A stretch of 64,000 nucleotides of DNA from Bradyrhizobium stylosanthis. Lineage in GTDB: Bacteria > Pseudomonadota > Alphaproteobacteria > Rhizobiales > Xanthobacteraceae. The notes under the pieces are model-generated. The model was given only the letters and a program-made list of their open reading frames with translations, was not told the DNA's origin and did not search any database. The stretch spans positions 307,209 through 371,208 of the forward strand of contig NZ_LVEM01000003.1 of the NCBI RefSeq assembly GCF_001641335.1. The letters are read 5' to 3'. Positions 15,314 through 23,688 of this stretch are shown here, one piece after another (positions within the stretch are counted from its first letter, which is position 1; each line of letters starts with the position of its first letter). Position numbers and translations under genes: made by a program.

Positions 15314-16552
15314 CTAATGATGGCCCCTGCCCCAGTACCAACCGTAATGGTGGCCGTTGTTGCCGTTTCCGTTGTGGCCGTTGTTACCGCCGTTGCCATT
15401 GTTGCCAGTGCCGCCGCTTCCGTTGCCGGTCGCACCCGTTCCGCTGCTCCCGGTCCCGGACGTTCCGGTTGACACAGTGCTGCTCGACCCGGTGGTGGTC
15501 GCAACGGTCGTCGTCGCACTCGACGACGCCGATGCGGCGCTGGCCGTCGATGCGCTGCTGCTCGCGGCGACCGCCGTCATGGTGGAGCTGTTGGAGGCTG
15601 TGGTGGTGGTGTTCGTCGAGCCGTCGCTCCACACCGTGGCCGTGCCGATACCGGTGCCGGCATTGGCGTTCGCGTTGCGCACGCGCGCCGCTGCGACGCC
15701 GCCATGGGCGAGCCCGTGCGTGACCTTGTGGACATTCAGCTTGACCTCGCCGAGCGAGCTCGAGATGCGCACGACGCCGGCCTTGGGCGCATGCGCTCCG
15801 CCTGCCTGCTGCGCTTGCTTGAGCGCACCGGCGACCTTGTTGCCCTTGTCGATCGGACCGAGCGCATGGATCGCATGGCCGTTGGCCGCGTTGCGCGGCG
15901 CGGACAGGCCGGACTTCGGCACCGGAATGCGCTCGATCGTCGAGGCGCGCGGCTTGCCGTGCTCGATCGGATTGAAGGTGCCGGTGCCGCCGAGGCTGAG
16001 GCCGGGCTTGCCGTGCTCGAAAGCGGTGGCCGATTGTCCCGGCATGATCTGTGCGACCTGTCCGGTCTTGAAATCGGAGACCTCGACCTGGCCGCGGATC
16101 ACGCCGACCTTGGTGTTGCCGGCCCCCACCGTGACGCTGAACTGCGTACCCTTGACCACGGCGGCGAGATAGGGCGTCTCGACCTCGAAATGCTTGACGT
16201 TGCGCTTCTCGACCTCGAGCAGGATCGACCCCGCCTGCTGGATGATCGTGGTCGAGAGTCCATCCTTCTTCTCGGCCGGCAGGGCGACCACCGAATTGGG
16301 GGAGATCAGGATGGTCTCCTCGCCGCGGACGAGCAGCACCCGGCCGTTGCGTCCGGTGCGAATGGTGTTGCCGGGCTTGAGCGTCTCGTCCTGATTCAGC
16401 GCGACCTGTTGCGCGCCGTCGGCCGCGATCCAGACCTCACCGGTGGCCTTGCTGACCGACCAGACGCCGTCGTCCGCGGCCCACGCAGCGGAGGCCATCC
16501 CCAGCGTCAGCGCTGCCACGAAGGCGCACCGTAGTCCATGTCTGCCGAGCAT
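15314..16552 (-). CDS. secreted FecR-domain protein with low-complexity tail
   Basis: 412 residues with a clear signal peptide (cleavage near SAAWA-AD). A FecR-type beta domain follows (about 30-160): 'KATGEVWIAADGAQQVAL', then 'GNTIRTGRNGRVLLVRGEE', then 'VKTP'-like 'FEVETPYLAAVVKGTQFSV'. The last 120 residues are a Ser/Thr/Ala then Gly/Asn/His low-complexity tail ending WYWGRGHH. This is the periplasmic sensor-type FecR seen beside CHASE2 proteins, not the anti-sigma form (no N-terminal cytoplasmic domain). It probably feeds the downstream CHASE2-EAL protein. Expression is divergent from the TpsB gene at 16683. Confidence 0.8.
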   Translation of the reverse strand: MLGRHGLRCAFVAALTLGMASAAWAADDGVWSVSKATGEVWIAADGAQQVALNQDETLKPGNTIRTGRNGRVLLVRGEETILISPNSVVALPAEKKDGLSTTIIQQAGSILLEVEKRNVKHFEVETPYLAAVVKGTQFSVTVGAGNTKVGVIRGQVEVSDFKTGQVAQIMPGQSATAFEHGKPGLSLGGTGTFNPIEHGKPRASTIERIPVPKSGLSAPRNAANGHAIHALGPIDKGNKVAGALKQAQQAGGAHAPKAGVVRISSSLGEVKLNVHKVTHGLAHGGVAAARVRNANANAGTGIGTATVWSDGSTNTTTTASNSSTMTAVAASSSASTASAASASSSATTTVATTTGSSSTVSTGTSGTGSSGTGATGNGSGGTGNNGNGGNNGHNGNGNNGHHYGWYWGRGHH

Positions 16553-16682
16553 GCCGATCCTCAGTCCGCGTTACGTCAGGACCTGAGGCGTATCCGAAAT
16601 CACTCAAGAGAGGATTAGCGGGAACCGCGCGATGGAACCGCCGCATTAACCAATCATTGACCATAAAAAACTATGAAAAATC
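16553..16682. promoter_or_regulatory. divergent promoter region between fecR-like and tpsB-like genes
   Basis: This is a 130-bp gap between divergent starts. The half next to the TpsB gene is strikingly AT-rich (about 16645-16685, including CATAAAAAACTATGAAAAAT), unlike its GC-rich surroundings. It is the only place for the promoters of both genes, so the FecR-CHASE2 operon and the TpsB transporter may be co-regulated. Confidence 0.5.
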
Positions 16683-18479
16683 ATGTGGCTAACGACCCCT
16701 TACCGTTTTCTGAGAGGCTCTCCGTCAAACTACGGAGACGGGTTCGTTGCGCGCATTGAGAAGCGGCATCCGCTTACCACGCTGCTGCTGTTGGCATCGA
16801 CTTTTGCGGGAGTCCCGCAAGCATTCGCACAACAGGCGAACCAGCCAGGTTTCGATCCTCGCCAGCCCGAAAAATACTTTGAAAACCAAACCGAGCGGGA
16901 AACGTTAAACCGCCCTCCGGTCAGGCTCCCGACAGTCGGACAGCCCAACACCGGCGGTGATACCAAGCCCCAATTCGTGCTGCGCGGCATCAATGTCGCC
17001 GGTGCTCACGCCATCCCGCGCGATCGGATCGCCGCGGTCTATCAACCCTATCTCGGCAAGAAGGTCTCGCAGGCGGACCTTGCCACGATCGCCGGTGCGA
17101 TCAGCGATCTCTACCGCGCCGACGGCTTCCATCTGAGCCGGGCCATTGTGCCGCCGCAAGACATCGCCGACGGCCGCGTCCGCATCCAGGTGATCGAAGG
17201 CGCCATCGTCCAGACAGAGCTGAAAGGCGACGGCGCCGAGCAGTTCGGCGTGAGGCCGATGCTCGCGCCGATCCTGGCCGAGCAGCCGTCGCGGCTGGCA
17301 ACGCTCGAACGGCAGCTGTTCCTCATCAACGCCCGGCCGGGCGTTCGCATCACCGACACCGCGCTGGAGGAGATCGGCGGCACGACCGGCCGTTTCCGCC
17401 TCGTCGTTTATCTGAAGACCTGGCACGTCTTCTCGTCGTTTGGCCTCGACAATCTCGGCTCGTCCTCGGTCGGCCCCTGGCAAACCTACGCGACCGGCGC
17501 ATTCAACTCCTATCTCACACCCGGCGATACACTGGCGGTCAACCTGTCGACCATTGCCAACGATCCGCGCGAGCTCGGCTTTGCCCGGCTGTCCTATGAC
17601 GCACCTGTCGGCGTCGACGGCGTGCGGCTCGGCGCGTCGGTCCTGTACAGTGCGGTCCGGCCCGGCGACGCCCGCCGCCTCGACAGCGACATCACCACGA
17701 CCGAAGCTTTCGAGCTGCGCGCAAGCGCCGTGCCCTTCATGTCGCAATCCTCGGCACTGACGCTCACCGTGGCCGGGACCTTCAGCAACGTGTCGGAGCA
17801 CGATCTGTACGGCCCCTGGTACAACGACCACATCAGGACCGCGAGCCTGACCGCCGACTACCGGCTGCAGGATCGCTTCGGCGGCACCAACTTCGCGACG
17901 GTGACCTTCCGCCAGGGCCTCGACGTCTTCGGCGCCTCGCATTTCGACGACGATCTGCTGTCGCGGGACGGCGCCTCGTCGAACTTCTCGGTGCTGAACC
18001 TCTGGTTCACGCGCTACCAGACGATCAGCGACGCCTTGTCGCTCAAGCTCTCTGCGGCGAGCCAGACGGCATCTCGGCCGCTGTTCACCTCGCAGCAATT
18101 CTATCTCGGCGGCGCGGCGTTCGGACGGGGCTATGGCGCTGCCGAGATCAGCGGCGACAACGGTCTTGCCGGCTCGCTGGAGCTGCGCTTCGACCAGAAG
18201 CTCAATTTTCGCTACTGGAGCGGCTATCAGCTCTACGCCTTCGGCGACGCCGGCGCGGTCTGGAACGACGGTTACCGGCTGAGCGATGGCCTGGCGCTGA
18301 CGTCCGCCGGAGCCGGCGTGCGCTTCTTCCTGTGGGACGACCTCCAGGCCGATCTCGGCGTGGCCGTCCCCTTGAGCTACCCGGCGCCGGACAATGAGCG
18401 CCGCAGCCCCCGCTTCCTGTTCACGCTCTCGAGCGCGTTCCGGCTTTGCCCCGAACGCGGCAGGGGCGGTTGTCTCTAG
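16683..18479 (+). CDS. TpsB-type two-partner secretion transporter (ShlB/FhaC/HecB family)
   Basis: 598 residues with an extended signal peptide (about 1-50, cleavage near AFAQQ). A Pro-rich linker is followed by POTRA domains (about 98-250, starting 'FVLRGINVAGAHAIPRDRIA' and 'ATIAGAISDLYRADGFHLSR'). The rest is an outer-membrane beta-barrel with the conserved 'GRGYGAAEISGDNGLAGSLE' region (the R-G-Y tip motif of the L6 loop). It ends in an aromatic-poor strand '...LFTLSSAFRL' plus a short Cys-containing tail. It should export a TpsA exoprotein (adhesin or haemagglutinin), but none is adjacent. The neighbours suggest a role in surface attachment. Confidence 0.85.
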   Translation: MWLTTPYRFLRGSPSNYGDGFVARIEKRHPLTTLLLLASTFAGVPQAFAQQANQPGFDPRQPEKYFENQTERETLNRPPVRLPTVGQPNTGGDTKPQFVLRGINVAGAHAIPRDRIAAVYQPYLGKKVSQADLATIAGAISDLYRADGFHLSRAIVPPQDIADGRVRIQVIEGAIVQTELKGDGAEQFGVRPMLAPILAEQPSRLATLERQLFLINARPGVRITDTALEEIGGTTGRFRLVVYLKTWHVFSSFGLDNLGSSSVGPWQTYATGAFNSYLTPGDTLAVNLSTIANDPRELGFARLSYDAPVGVDGVRLGASVLYSAVRPGDARRLDSDITTTEAFELRASAVPFMSQSSALTLTVAGTFSNVSEHDLYGPWYNDHIRTASLTADYRLQDRFGGTNFATVTFRQGLDVFGASHFDDDLLSRDGASSNFSVLNLWFTRYQTISDALSLKLSAASQTASRPLFTSQQFYLGGAAFGRGYGAAEISGDNGLAGSLELRFDQKLNFRYWSGYQLYAFGDAGAVWNDGYRLSDGLALTSAGAGVRFFLWDDLQADLGVAVPLSYPAPDNERRSPRFLFTLSSAFRLCPERGRGGCL

Positions 18480-18621
18480 CCCATTGCTCTCCGCAACAGG
18501 GCATGTCGTTTGCGGCCTTGCTCACAGACTTGCCTAAATTTAATCCCGTAACCTGCTCACGATCGGTCGATTTGGGGGCTTCCTATGACCATTTTCAGTC
18601 AAAAGTGATCGGGACGGAATC

Positions 18622-19452
18622 ATGAAGAGGGTGTTTGCATTTCTGGCGTTCTTTTGCGTCCTCGCGGTCGGCGAATATTTCATCGTCAGCCGGTTCGCGA
18701 TCCGCCACGAGACTTTGACCCTGTTCGACGCCTCGCGCCAGCGGCCGATCTCGGTCGAGATCGCGGTGCGGCGCGATTACGAGACCAAGGCCAATCTCGG
18801 TCTCTGGAAGCTCCCGCTCGCCATCATCAGCAACGGCAACACCGTCAAGGCCACGGAATATTCCTTCCTTGCCAACGTGCTCGCCGCGCGCGGCTATCTC
18901 GTTGCCAGCCTCCAGCAGGACCTGCCGAGCGATCCGCCGCTGATGACCGATGTCGGCCAGCAATATGTCGGCCGGCGCGAGGTCTATATTCGCTGCGAGG
19001 CCAACATCCTGTTTACGCTGGGCGAGCTGAAGCGGCGGCAGGAGAACGCGGACTACGACCACATCACCCTCGTTGGGCATTCCAACGGCGGCGACGTCTC
19101 GATGTATGTCGCCCATCAGCACCCGGAGCTGGTGTCGAAAGTCATCACGCTCGACAATCTGCGGGTACCTTTCGTCCTCAGCGACAACATGAAGATCCTG
19201 TCGTTCCGATCGAAGGATCCGCATTTCCAGACCGACTCGGGCGTGCTGCCGACCCCGGAAGAGGCAAAGGCACTCGGCATCGACATTGTACATACCGGTG
19301 CGCAGCATAACGAGATGAGCGATCGCGGCCCCGATGCGGTCAAGGAGAAGATCCAGGCGACGCTCGATCGCTTCCTGCGCGACAGCGCCAGCAGCGCGCT
19401 CGCGCCGGTCGACACGAAAACCCCGATGATCATGAACCCCGGCGACTACTAG
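18622..19452 (+). CDS. alpha/beta hydrolase, membrane-anchored or exported
   Basis: 276 residues with an N-terminal signal anchor (MKRVFAFLAFFCVLAVGEYF). The core has the strand-nucleophile-elbow-helix pattern 'HITLVGHSNGGDVSM' with Ser as nucleophile (about 157). The acidic residue is uncertain, and a late His in 'VHTGAQHNEMSD' is a likely catalytic base. It probably acts on an ester or amide in the periplasm; the substrate is unknown. It is monocistronic. Confidence 0.7.
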   Translation: MKRVFAFLAFFCVLAVGEYFIVSRFAIRHETLTLFDASRQRPISVEIAVRRDYETKANLGLWKLPLAIISNGNTVKATEYSFLANVLAARGYLVASLQQDLPSDPPLMTDVGQQYVGRREVYIRCEANILFTLGELKRRQENADYDHITLVGHSNGGDVSMYVAHQHPELVSKVITLDNLRVPFVLSDNMKILSFRSKDPHFQTDSGVLPTPEEAKALGIDIVHTGAQHNEMSDRGPDAVKEKIQATLDRFLRDSASSALAPVDTKTPMIMNPGDY

Positions 19453-19746
19453 CCGGGTCCGCCCTTTGCGGCAGATCAAGGCAACTCCGGACCGATCGCG
19501 ATAGACAGGGCCTCACCATCCCGGAGAGGCACGTGTCGCACATCACCGAAACCCTCGATACGAAGCGCCTTGATACGAGACATCTTCGCCTGCCCGCGAC
19601 GAGAATGCCGGGTTTCGCGCGGCATCTCTATCGGTCCGCCCGAAGGATGCTCCGGTCGATCATCGCCCGCATCGATCTCTCCCAATTCCCGGGATCGTGC
19701 TGCGGATGAGCCGAGCGGCCGCAAGCGAGCGCATGAGGGCTACCCG
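19453..19746. other. intergenic stretch without a supported gene
   Basis: Nearly 300 bases between the hydrolase and the cytochrome gene. Frames extend through it on both strands but show no signal peptide, ribosome-binding site or domain. The cytochrome's own start at 19747 is supported by its signal peptide. Confidence 0.45.
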
Positions 19747-20061
19747 ATGTACCTCCATTTGAGACGGATCTGCCTGCTGCTGGCCGTGACCTCGAGTTCG
19801 TCGCCTGCTCTCGCAGCCGACGCCGGTCACGGTGCCGATCTCGCAAAGCGCTGGTGCGCAAGCTGCCATGTGGTGGCCAACGGCCAGACGCAGGCGAGCG
19901 CCGACGTCCCCTCCTTCGCGGCCGTTGCACGCCGGCCGGACTTCAATCCGGAGAAGCTCGCCTTCTTCCTGCTCGACCCGCACCCGAAAATGCCGAACTT
20001 TCCGTTGAGCCGTACCGAGGCCGGCGACATCGCGGCCTACATCGGATCGCTGCGTCCGTAG
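19747..20061 (+). CDS. small c-type cytochrome
   Basis: 104 residues. A signal peptide (MYLHLRRICLLLAVTSSSSP...ALAAD) is followed by one CASCH haem site ('LAKRWCASCHVV', about 36) and a likely axial Met in 'PHPKMPNFPLS'. The size and the 'A-x-x-x-W-C-x-x-C-H...MP-x-x-x-L-s' layout fit a class I monohaem cytochrome of about 80 mature residues, a periplasmic electron carrier. The start was chosen by the signal peptide; the frame extends upstream without sense. No oxidoreductase partner is adjacent. Confidence 0.8.
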   Translation: MYLHLRRICLLLAVTSSSSPALAADAGHGADLAKRWCASCHVVANGQTQASADVPSFAAVARRPDFNPEKLAFFLLDPHPKMPNFPLSRTEAGDIAAYIGSLRP

Positions 20062-20295
20062 GGCACGATGATGTCTCGCGGTCTCATCGCGCTTCAGAGC
20101 GCCCGCGGAACGTGACACCCGCCTCAAAATGCAAATCCCTGCCGGAGGACCGACAGGGATCAGCAGAAAGGATGGTGGACGGCGAATGAGACATCATTCG
20201 GTGGCCCACCATGGACCTGCGTTAACATCGAAATGCGGATCGAGAAGCCGCGCAAGACCAATTTGTAGGCACGCAGGAACCGCACAGACCAGCAA

Positions 20296-20637
20296 TCAGG
20301 ACTTGCCCTTGCCCGGTTGCATGAGGCTACCGGTCATCTGCCGCATGTGGTCCCCTGCGCTGGTGAACTGGCTGCGCAGGAAGTCGGACTGGATTCGCAT
20401 CGCTTCCTGAAGATCGGTGGCATGAACGAGCTTGCGTGCATGCTCGAAGGCCGACTTCATGTTCTGCTCGGTGAAAGCGAGGGCCTGCTTCGACACGTCC
20501 GTCCCTGCGCCCGGAACGGATGACATCGATTTCGTGGCTGCGTCGAAAAACATGCCGAATGCCTTTTCGGCCTGGTCGATCGTCTTCTCGGCCAGGTCAC
20601 GCAGTTCGGCCGGAACTTCGAGCTTCGGTTCGATCAT
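20296..20637 (-). CDS. phasin family protein
   Basis: 113 residues, entirely helical, with the phasin pattern 'IEPKLEVPAELRDLAEKTID' followed by 'QAEKAFGMFFDAATKS' and 'FEHARKLVHATDLQEAMRIQ'. Phasins coat polyhydroxyalkanoate granules. Many rhizobia have several; this short form matches the PhaP-like Phasin_2 group. No PHA synthase is in the window. Confidence 0.85.
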   Translation of the reverse strand: MIEPKLEVPAELRDLAEKTIDQAEKAFGMFFDAATKSMSSVPGAGTDVSKQALAFTEQNMKSAFEHARKLVHATDLQEAMRIQSDFLRSQFTSAGDHMRQMTGSLMQPGKGKS

Positions 20638-20772
20638 GGTCTCCTCCCTTTTTCCTGACTGGATACCACACTTGCCGGACCGCCTTCCAGCAGCGAACGC
20701 CGGGGCAAACGTCCCCGGGGCGCCGGCTTGGGCGGGAAAATGGCGAAAATGGCGCGAGAGGCGGCGCCAGGC

Positions 20773-20958
20773 TCAGGACAGGGGATGTTCCGGGAGGGCT
20801 TCCTCCGTGGCGAGGTCTTCGACGAGCTTGATCACCTCGAAACGCTGTCGGGGCGCGAGCTTCAGGAAAGCACGGAGCAGGCGGAGGCTTTCGACGGTAC
20901 CACTCGCAGGCGCGCCGAGCTTGAGGTGCAGCTCAGTCGCGAAATTGAGGTTCTTCAT
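20773..20958 (-). CDS. small hypothetical protein, 61 aa
   Basis: The frame is open much further upstream, but only the last 61 residues from ATG 20958 look like a protein (MKNLNFATELHLKLGAPASG... then an amphipathic helix 'AFLKLAPRQRFEVIKLVEDL'). AGGTGCGAG precedes this ATG. No family is recognised. It is soluble and helical. Confidence 0.5.
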   Translation of the reverse strand: MKNLNFATELHLKLGAPASGTVESLRLLRAFLKLAPRQRFEVIKLVEDLATEEALPEHPLS

Positions 20959-21305
20959 CTCGCACCTATGACAAGCATCGGCCTTAACATCACCGGACGC
21001 CATGCCGAGAACGAACGCTCGACCCGGGTCCTGCACATTAGCACGCTCAACACACGCTCGAACGGACGGGCTCACCGAGCAGGTTGCAATTATGCCAAGG
21101 AACAACCGATCCGGCAAGCCCAACCAACAGCTTAGCGATGCTTCATCTGCATCGCACCACCGCAATTCCGGATAACAGGAATATGAGCCGCCGTCACCCA
21201 TCTGCGTCAAGAAGCGGCATCAATCACGCACAGAGCCCTGATCGTTGTCAATCAGCTCTGCATTTCGCCTTGTTTCCAGTGTGAACGGGCATCGACGGAA
21301 GCGGG
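20959..21305. other. intergenic stretch, nothing recognised
   Basis: About 350 bases between two minus-strand genes. A minus-strand frame continues through it upstream of 20958 but is Cys-rich and without family character. I see no strong hairpin or repeat. Confidence 0.4.
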
Positions 21306-21770
21306 CTAGCGCTTTTTCAGCGTATACACGTAATTGTTGAGTCCCACCTCGGCGGTTGTATCGTCGACAAAGTGAACGTCGATCTCGCATCCGGTCTCCA
21401 GGGTCTTGATCGGGACGCCGGCAAAGCCGAGCGAGGCGGCAAGCGCCTTCGGATCGGCCTTCTTGTCGACACGCTGCATCTCGTCGAAGGCCCCCTGGAA
21501 GATCATGTCGGGACCGTAGTCGGTCACCTTGTATTGCGGCCTGGCGCAGGCAAAGGGGCGCGGCCCTGCGATCTCTCGCCCCTTGAAGACCACCGCCTTG
21601 CCCATCAGCCGCAACCGCTCGGAATCGTCAGGCTTGCGCTGCCGATCGCCCCACGGCGCGACCACGGCGGACGTGAAGATCCAGCTGCCGATATAGAAGG
21701 GATCCGCGGCCGCGGCGCTGCCGGCGGCTGCAACCGACACGAGCAGGCAAACCATTCCGGCGAATTTCAT
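21306..21770 (-). CDS. exported hypothetical protein, lipocalin-sized
   Basis: 154 residues from ATG 21770, chosen by the signal peptide (MKFAGMVCLLVSVAAAGSAA-AADP). The mature part is beta-rich, starting 'FYIGSWIFTSAVVAPWGD' and ending 'EVGLNNYVYTLKKR', with two Cys that could pair. Layout and size suggest a small periplasmic beta-barrel or lipocalin-like protein. No family can be assigned with confidence. Confidence 0.55.
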   Translation of the reverse strand: MKFAGMVCLLVSVAAAGSAAAADPFYIGSWIFTSAVVAPWGDRQRKPDDSERLRLMGKAVVFKGREIAGPRPFACARPQYKVTDYGPDMIFQGAFDEMQRVDKKADPKALAASLGFAGVPIKTLETGCEIDVHFVDDTTAEVGLNNYVYTLKKR

Positions 21771-21966
21771 CTGACATATTCCCCACGAGACTTTGGCTTG
21801 GACTCGCCTCTCCGCATCGAGGTTCACCGGCCCCGGGATATTTCCGCCCGTGAACCGTTGTTCAAGATCGAACGACCAAGCGGTTGCGAAACGGCCACGC
21901 AGATCACGGGCGCCATGGCTGATGACGGATTGATTCGGGCGCGCGTCAGCACCAAAGGACGACGGC

Positions 21967-22323
21967 ATGCTTTCTCGCTGCGATCTCATCAAGGGCGCCG
22001 CGGTCGCGCTTCTCACCCTCTCGATACAAGGCGCATGGGCGCAGGAGACCAAGATGAACCTGTTCAAGATCGTCACCATCAAGGACGAAATCGTCGTCGG
22101 ACTGTCGTCGGAAGAGCTTCAGGCGCTCGGCGGCAACGATGCGAGCGCGGTCGCTCACGCGCTGGCGCAGAAGGGCGACCTCACCGTCTGGCAATACAAC
22201 GTGCATCGCGGCCCGAATGGCGAATTGCAGCAGGCGCCGACCGCCAAGATCGGGCTTTTGGCCAACGCCTCGCTGCGCGTCGAGCCCTACACCACGCCCT
22301 ACCAGATCGTCCCTCATCCGTAA
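21967..22323 (+). CDS. exported hypothetical protein
   Basis: 118 residues with a signal peptide (MLSRCDLIKGAAVALLTLSI...WAQE). A small beta/alpha domain follows: 'NLFKIVTIKDEIVVGLSSEE', a helix 'DASAVAHALAQKG' and the strand 'LTVWQYNVHRG'. It probably lies in the periplasm. Function is unknown. It ends just before a strong hairpin shared with the convergent gene. Confidence 0.55.
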   Translation: MLSRCDLIKGAAVALLTLSIQGAWAQETKMNLFKIVTIKDEIVVGLSSEELQALGGNDASAVAHALAQKGDLTVWQYNVHRGPNGELQQAPTAKIGLLANASLRVEPYTTPYQIVPHP

Positions 22324-22333
22324 GGACGAGAAC

Positions 22334-22364
22334 GGCGCGCCGGCGGTCGGCCCGCCGGCGCGCC
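22334..22364. terminator. strong hairpin between convergent genes
   Basis: A perfect 13-bp GC stem (22334-22346 with 22352-22364) and 5-base loop fill the 44-base gap between two convergent stops. No T-run follows on either side, so it may act as a bidirectional transcription block rather than a classical intrinsic terminator. Confidence 0.6.
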
Positions 22365-22367
22365 CGG

Positions 22368-22943
22368 TCATCTGCGTCGGTCCGCACGCCGTGCCCCCGC
22401 CTCGGTCGCAAAGCCGTAGATCAGTGCCAGCCGATCGAGGCATTCGCGAAACCGGCGCCCGAAATAATCGTTCCAGCGCTGCGTCCGAACGGCACGGCGC
22501 TGCCCGATCTGGTCCATGGTCAGACCCAGCACCAGCACGTCGTGAACCAGCGCGGCGCCGTCGGTGCCAAGCTCGCGCTCGATCCGGTTCAGCCGCAGCA
22601 CCGCCTGTCGCTGGCTCTCGGTGACGGGTTCGCGCGTGCCCGTCCCATCGACATATTCGCGGGTCGTATCCACGGCCTGAGGTCCCCGCTCCGCCCGCTC
22701 CCAATCGTTCTGGAAGGCGCGCCCGCCGCGGTATTGCGCTTCGTCGATCTGGTGGTGCGCGTGCAGCCGCCCGAGCGGGTCGCTGCGGATCGACCGGATC
22801 GCCAGGACCTTCTCGCCCTGCTCGAGTGCGAGCGGATTGTCGATCTCCACCTCCGCCACTTCGGCATTGAACGGCACCTCCCGCGACCGCCGGTCGTGGA
22901 TCTGCATCAATTTGTAGGACTTGTTACGTCGGGCACGTGCCAC
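22368..22943 (-). CDS. DUF6456-like protein
   Basis: 191 residues from a GTG at 22943, eight bases after AAGGAG. The middle carries a 'SDPLGRLHAHHQIDEAQYRG' motif followed by 'GRAFQNDWERAE', and the C-terminus has 'RWNDYFGRRFRECLDRLALI'. This order (PLxxL, a helix with Q/E-x-x-A-G-x-x-x-x-x-D, then a C-terminal HTH-like helix 'ALxxLAxxYG') is that of DUF6456 proteins of Rhizobiales, thought to be DNA-binding or phage-derived. It follows the GcrA-family gene by 47 bases and is probably its operon partner. Confidence 0.6.
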   Translation of the reverse strand: MARARRNKSYKLMQIHDRRSREVPFNAEVAEVEIDNPLALEQGEKVLAIRSIRSDPLGRLHAHHQIDEAQYRGGRAFQNDWERAERGPQAVDTTREYVDGTGTREPVTESQRQAVLRLNRIERELGTDGAALVHDVLVLGLTMDQIGQRRAVRTQRWNDYFGRRFRECLDRLALIYGFATEAGARRADRRR

Positions 22944-22990
22944 TCGGATGCTCCTTGCAAGACTGACGATTGAACGGATTGCGGGCGCTC

Positions 22991-23518
22991 TCAGGAGGCG
23001 CTGACCAGCCTCAGCACGACGGGAGCACGGGCGGACGCCGCTCCGGAGCGGCGCGTCAGACGCGCATGCGGCGCGCAATAGCTCGAGCCCGGCTGACGCG
23101 GATGGCCGCAAAAGGCGATCGCCTCCCCGTCCTTGTCGCCGCCATAGGGATAGCGGCAGTCGACCTTCTCGAGCGCGACCAGTTCGACGAGGCGCGGCTG
23201 GACGCCGACACAGCGCAACGTCACTTGCGCCGCAGGCTTCATTGCGGACTTCGGCGGCAGGTTCAGGTTCGGCAGCGCGGCCCGGCGCGGCGAGATCAGA
23301 TAGGGCTCACCGGGAAGAAACGGCGCGACCGACGGGCTCGTGATCCATTCCGGCACGACAAGCCCGAGCCGCTTGGCGCGGCCGATCACCGCACTGCGCG
23401 TGTAAGCTGTTCCGAATCCTGCGTTAATCTGTCGCGCGATCTCCGCATAAGACATCCCCTTGCGAAAATAGTCGCGAAGCGCGTCGGAGTGTTCCGACGG
23501 CCAGTGGCCCGGTTCCAT
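22991..23518 (-). CDS. GcrA-family regulator
   Basis: 175 residues. The N-terminal HTH reads 'YAEIARQINAGFGTAYTRSA' then 'VIGRAKRLGL' (about 23-52), the sigma70-holoenzyme/DNA-binding part of GcrA. The C-terminal Cys/His motif 'CRYPYGGD...FCGHPRQPGSSYC' (about 120-150) is also typical. Real GcrA controls cell-cycle promoters carrying GANTC methylation sites; this one is a paralogue, because it is not in the usual context and is divergent from an S24 repressor. It most likely drives a small local regulon or is prophage-derived. Confidence 0.8.
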   Translation of the reverse strand: MEPGHWPSEHSDALRDYFRKGMSYAEIARQINAGFGTAYTRSAVIGRAKRLGLVVPEWITSPSVAPFLPGEPYLISPRRAALPNLNLPPKSAMKPAAQVTLRCVGVQPRLVELVALEKVDCRYPYGGDKDGEAIAFCGHPRQPGSSYCAPHARLTRRSGAASARAPVVLRLVSAS

Positions 23519-23635
23519 GATGCTGTCCTGTGATGTGTGCCCCGCCGATCGTGCGTGCGACCGGAAGCGGGAGACACATTCCGTTATTCCGAAGCGCGTG
23601 TCAAGCCGTAATTCTGATATTCATAATTGCATCAA

Positions 23636-23650
23636 TTCCGAATTTCGGAT
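23636..23650. promoter_or_regulatory. operator-like site 1 of the S24 repressor
   Basis: TTCCGAATTTCGGAT has perfect central symmetry (TCCGAA-T-TTCGGA). A possible -35 (TTGCAT, 23627-23632) lies just before it and a weak -10 (TTACAA, 23650-23655) just after, so a bound protein would block the promoter of the gene at 23689. Two close copies occur downstream of that gene. Partial matches (TTCTGATATTC and TTCCGTTATTCCGAA) lie in the same divergent gap. Confidence 0.6.
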
Positions 23651-23688
23651 TACAAGAGGCGACACGATGGGCAATCGAGGGAATCACC

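Noticed and set aside
19476..19724. Minus-strand 82-residue frame between hydrolase and cytochrome genes
   Set aside because: Polar, Arg-rich, no start signal and no recognised family.
20135..20160. ATCCCTG/CAGGGAT hairpin as terminator of the cytochrome gene
   Set aside because: The 7-bp stem with 12-base loop is weak and lacks a T-run.
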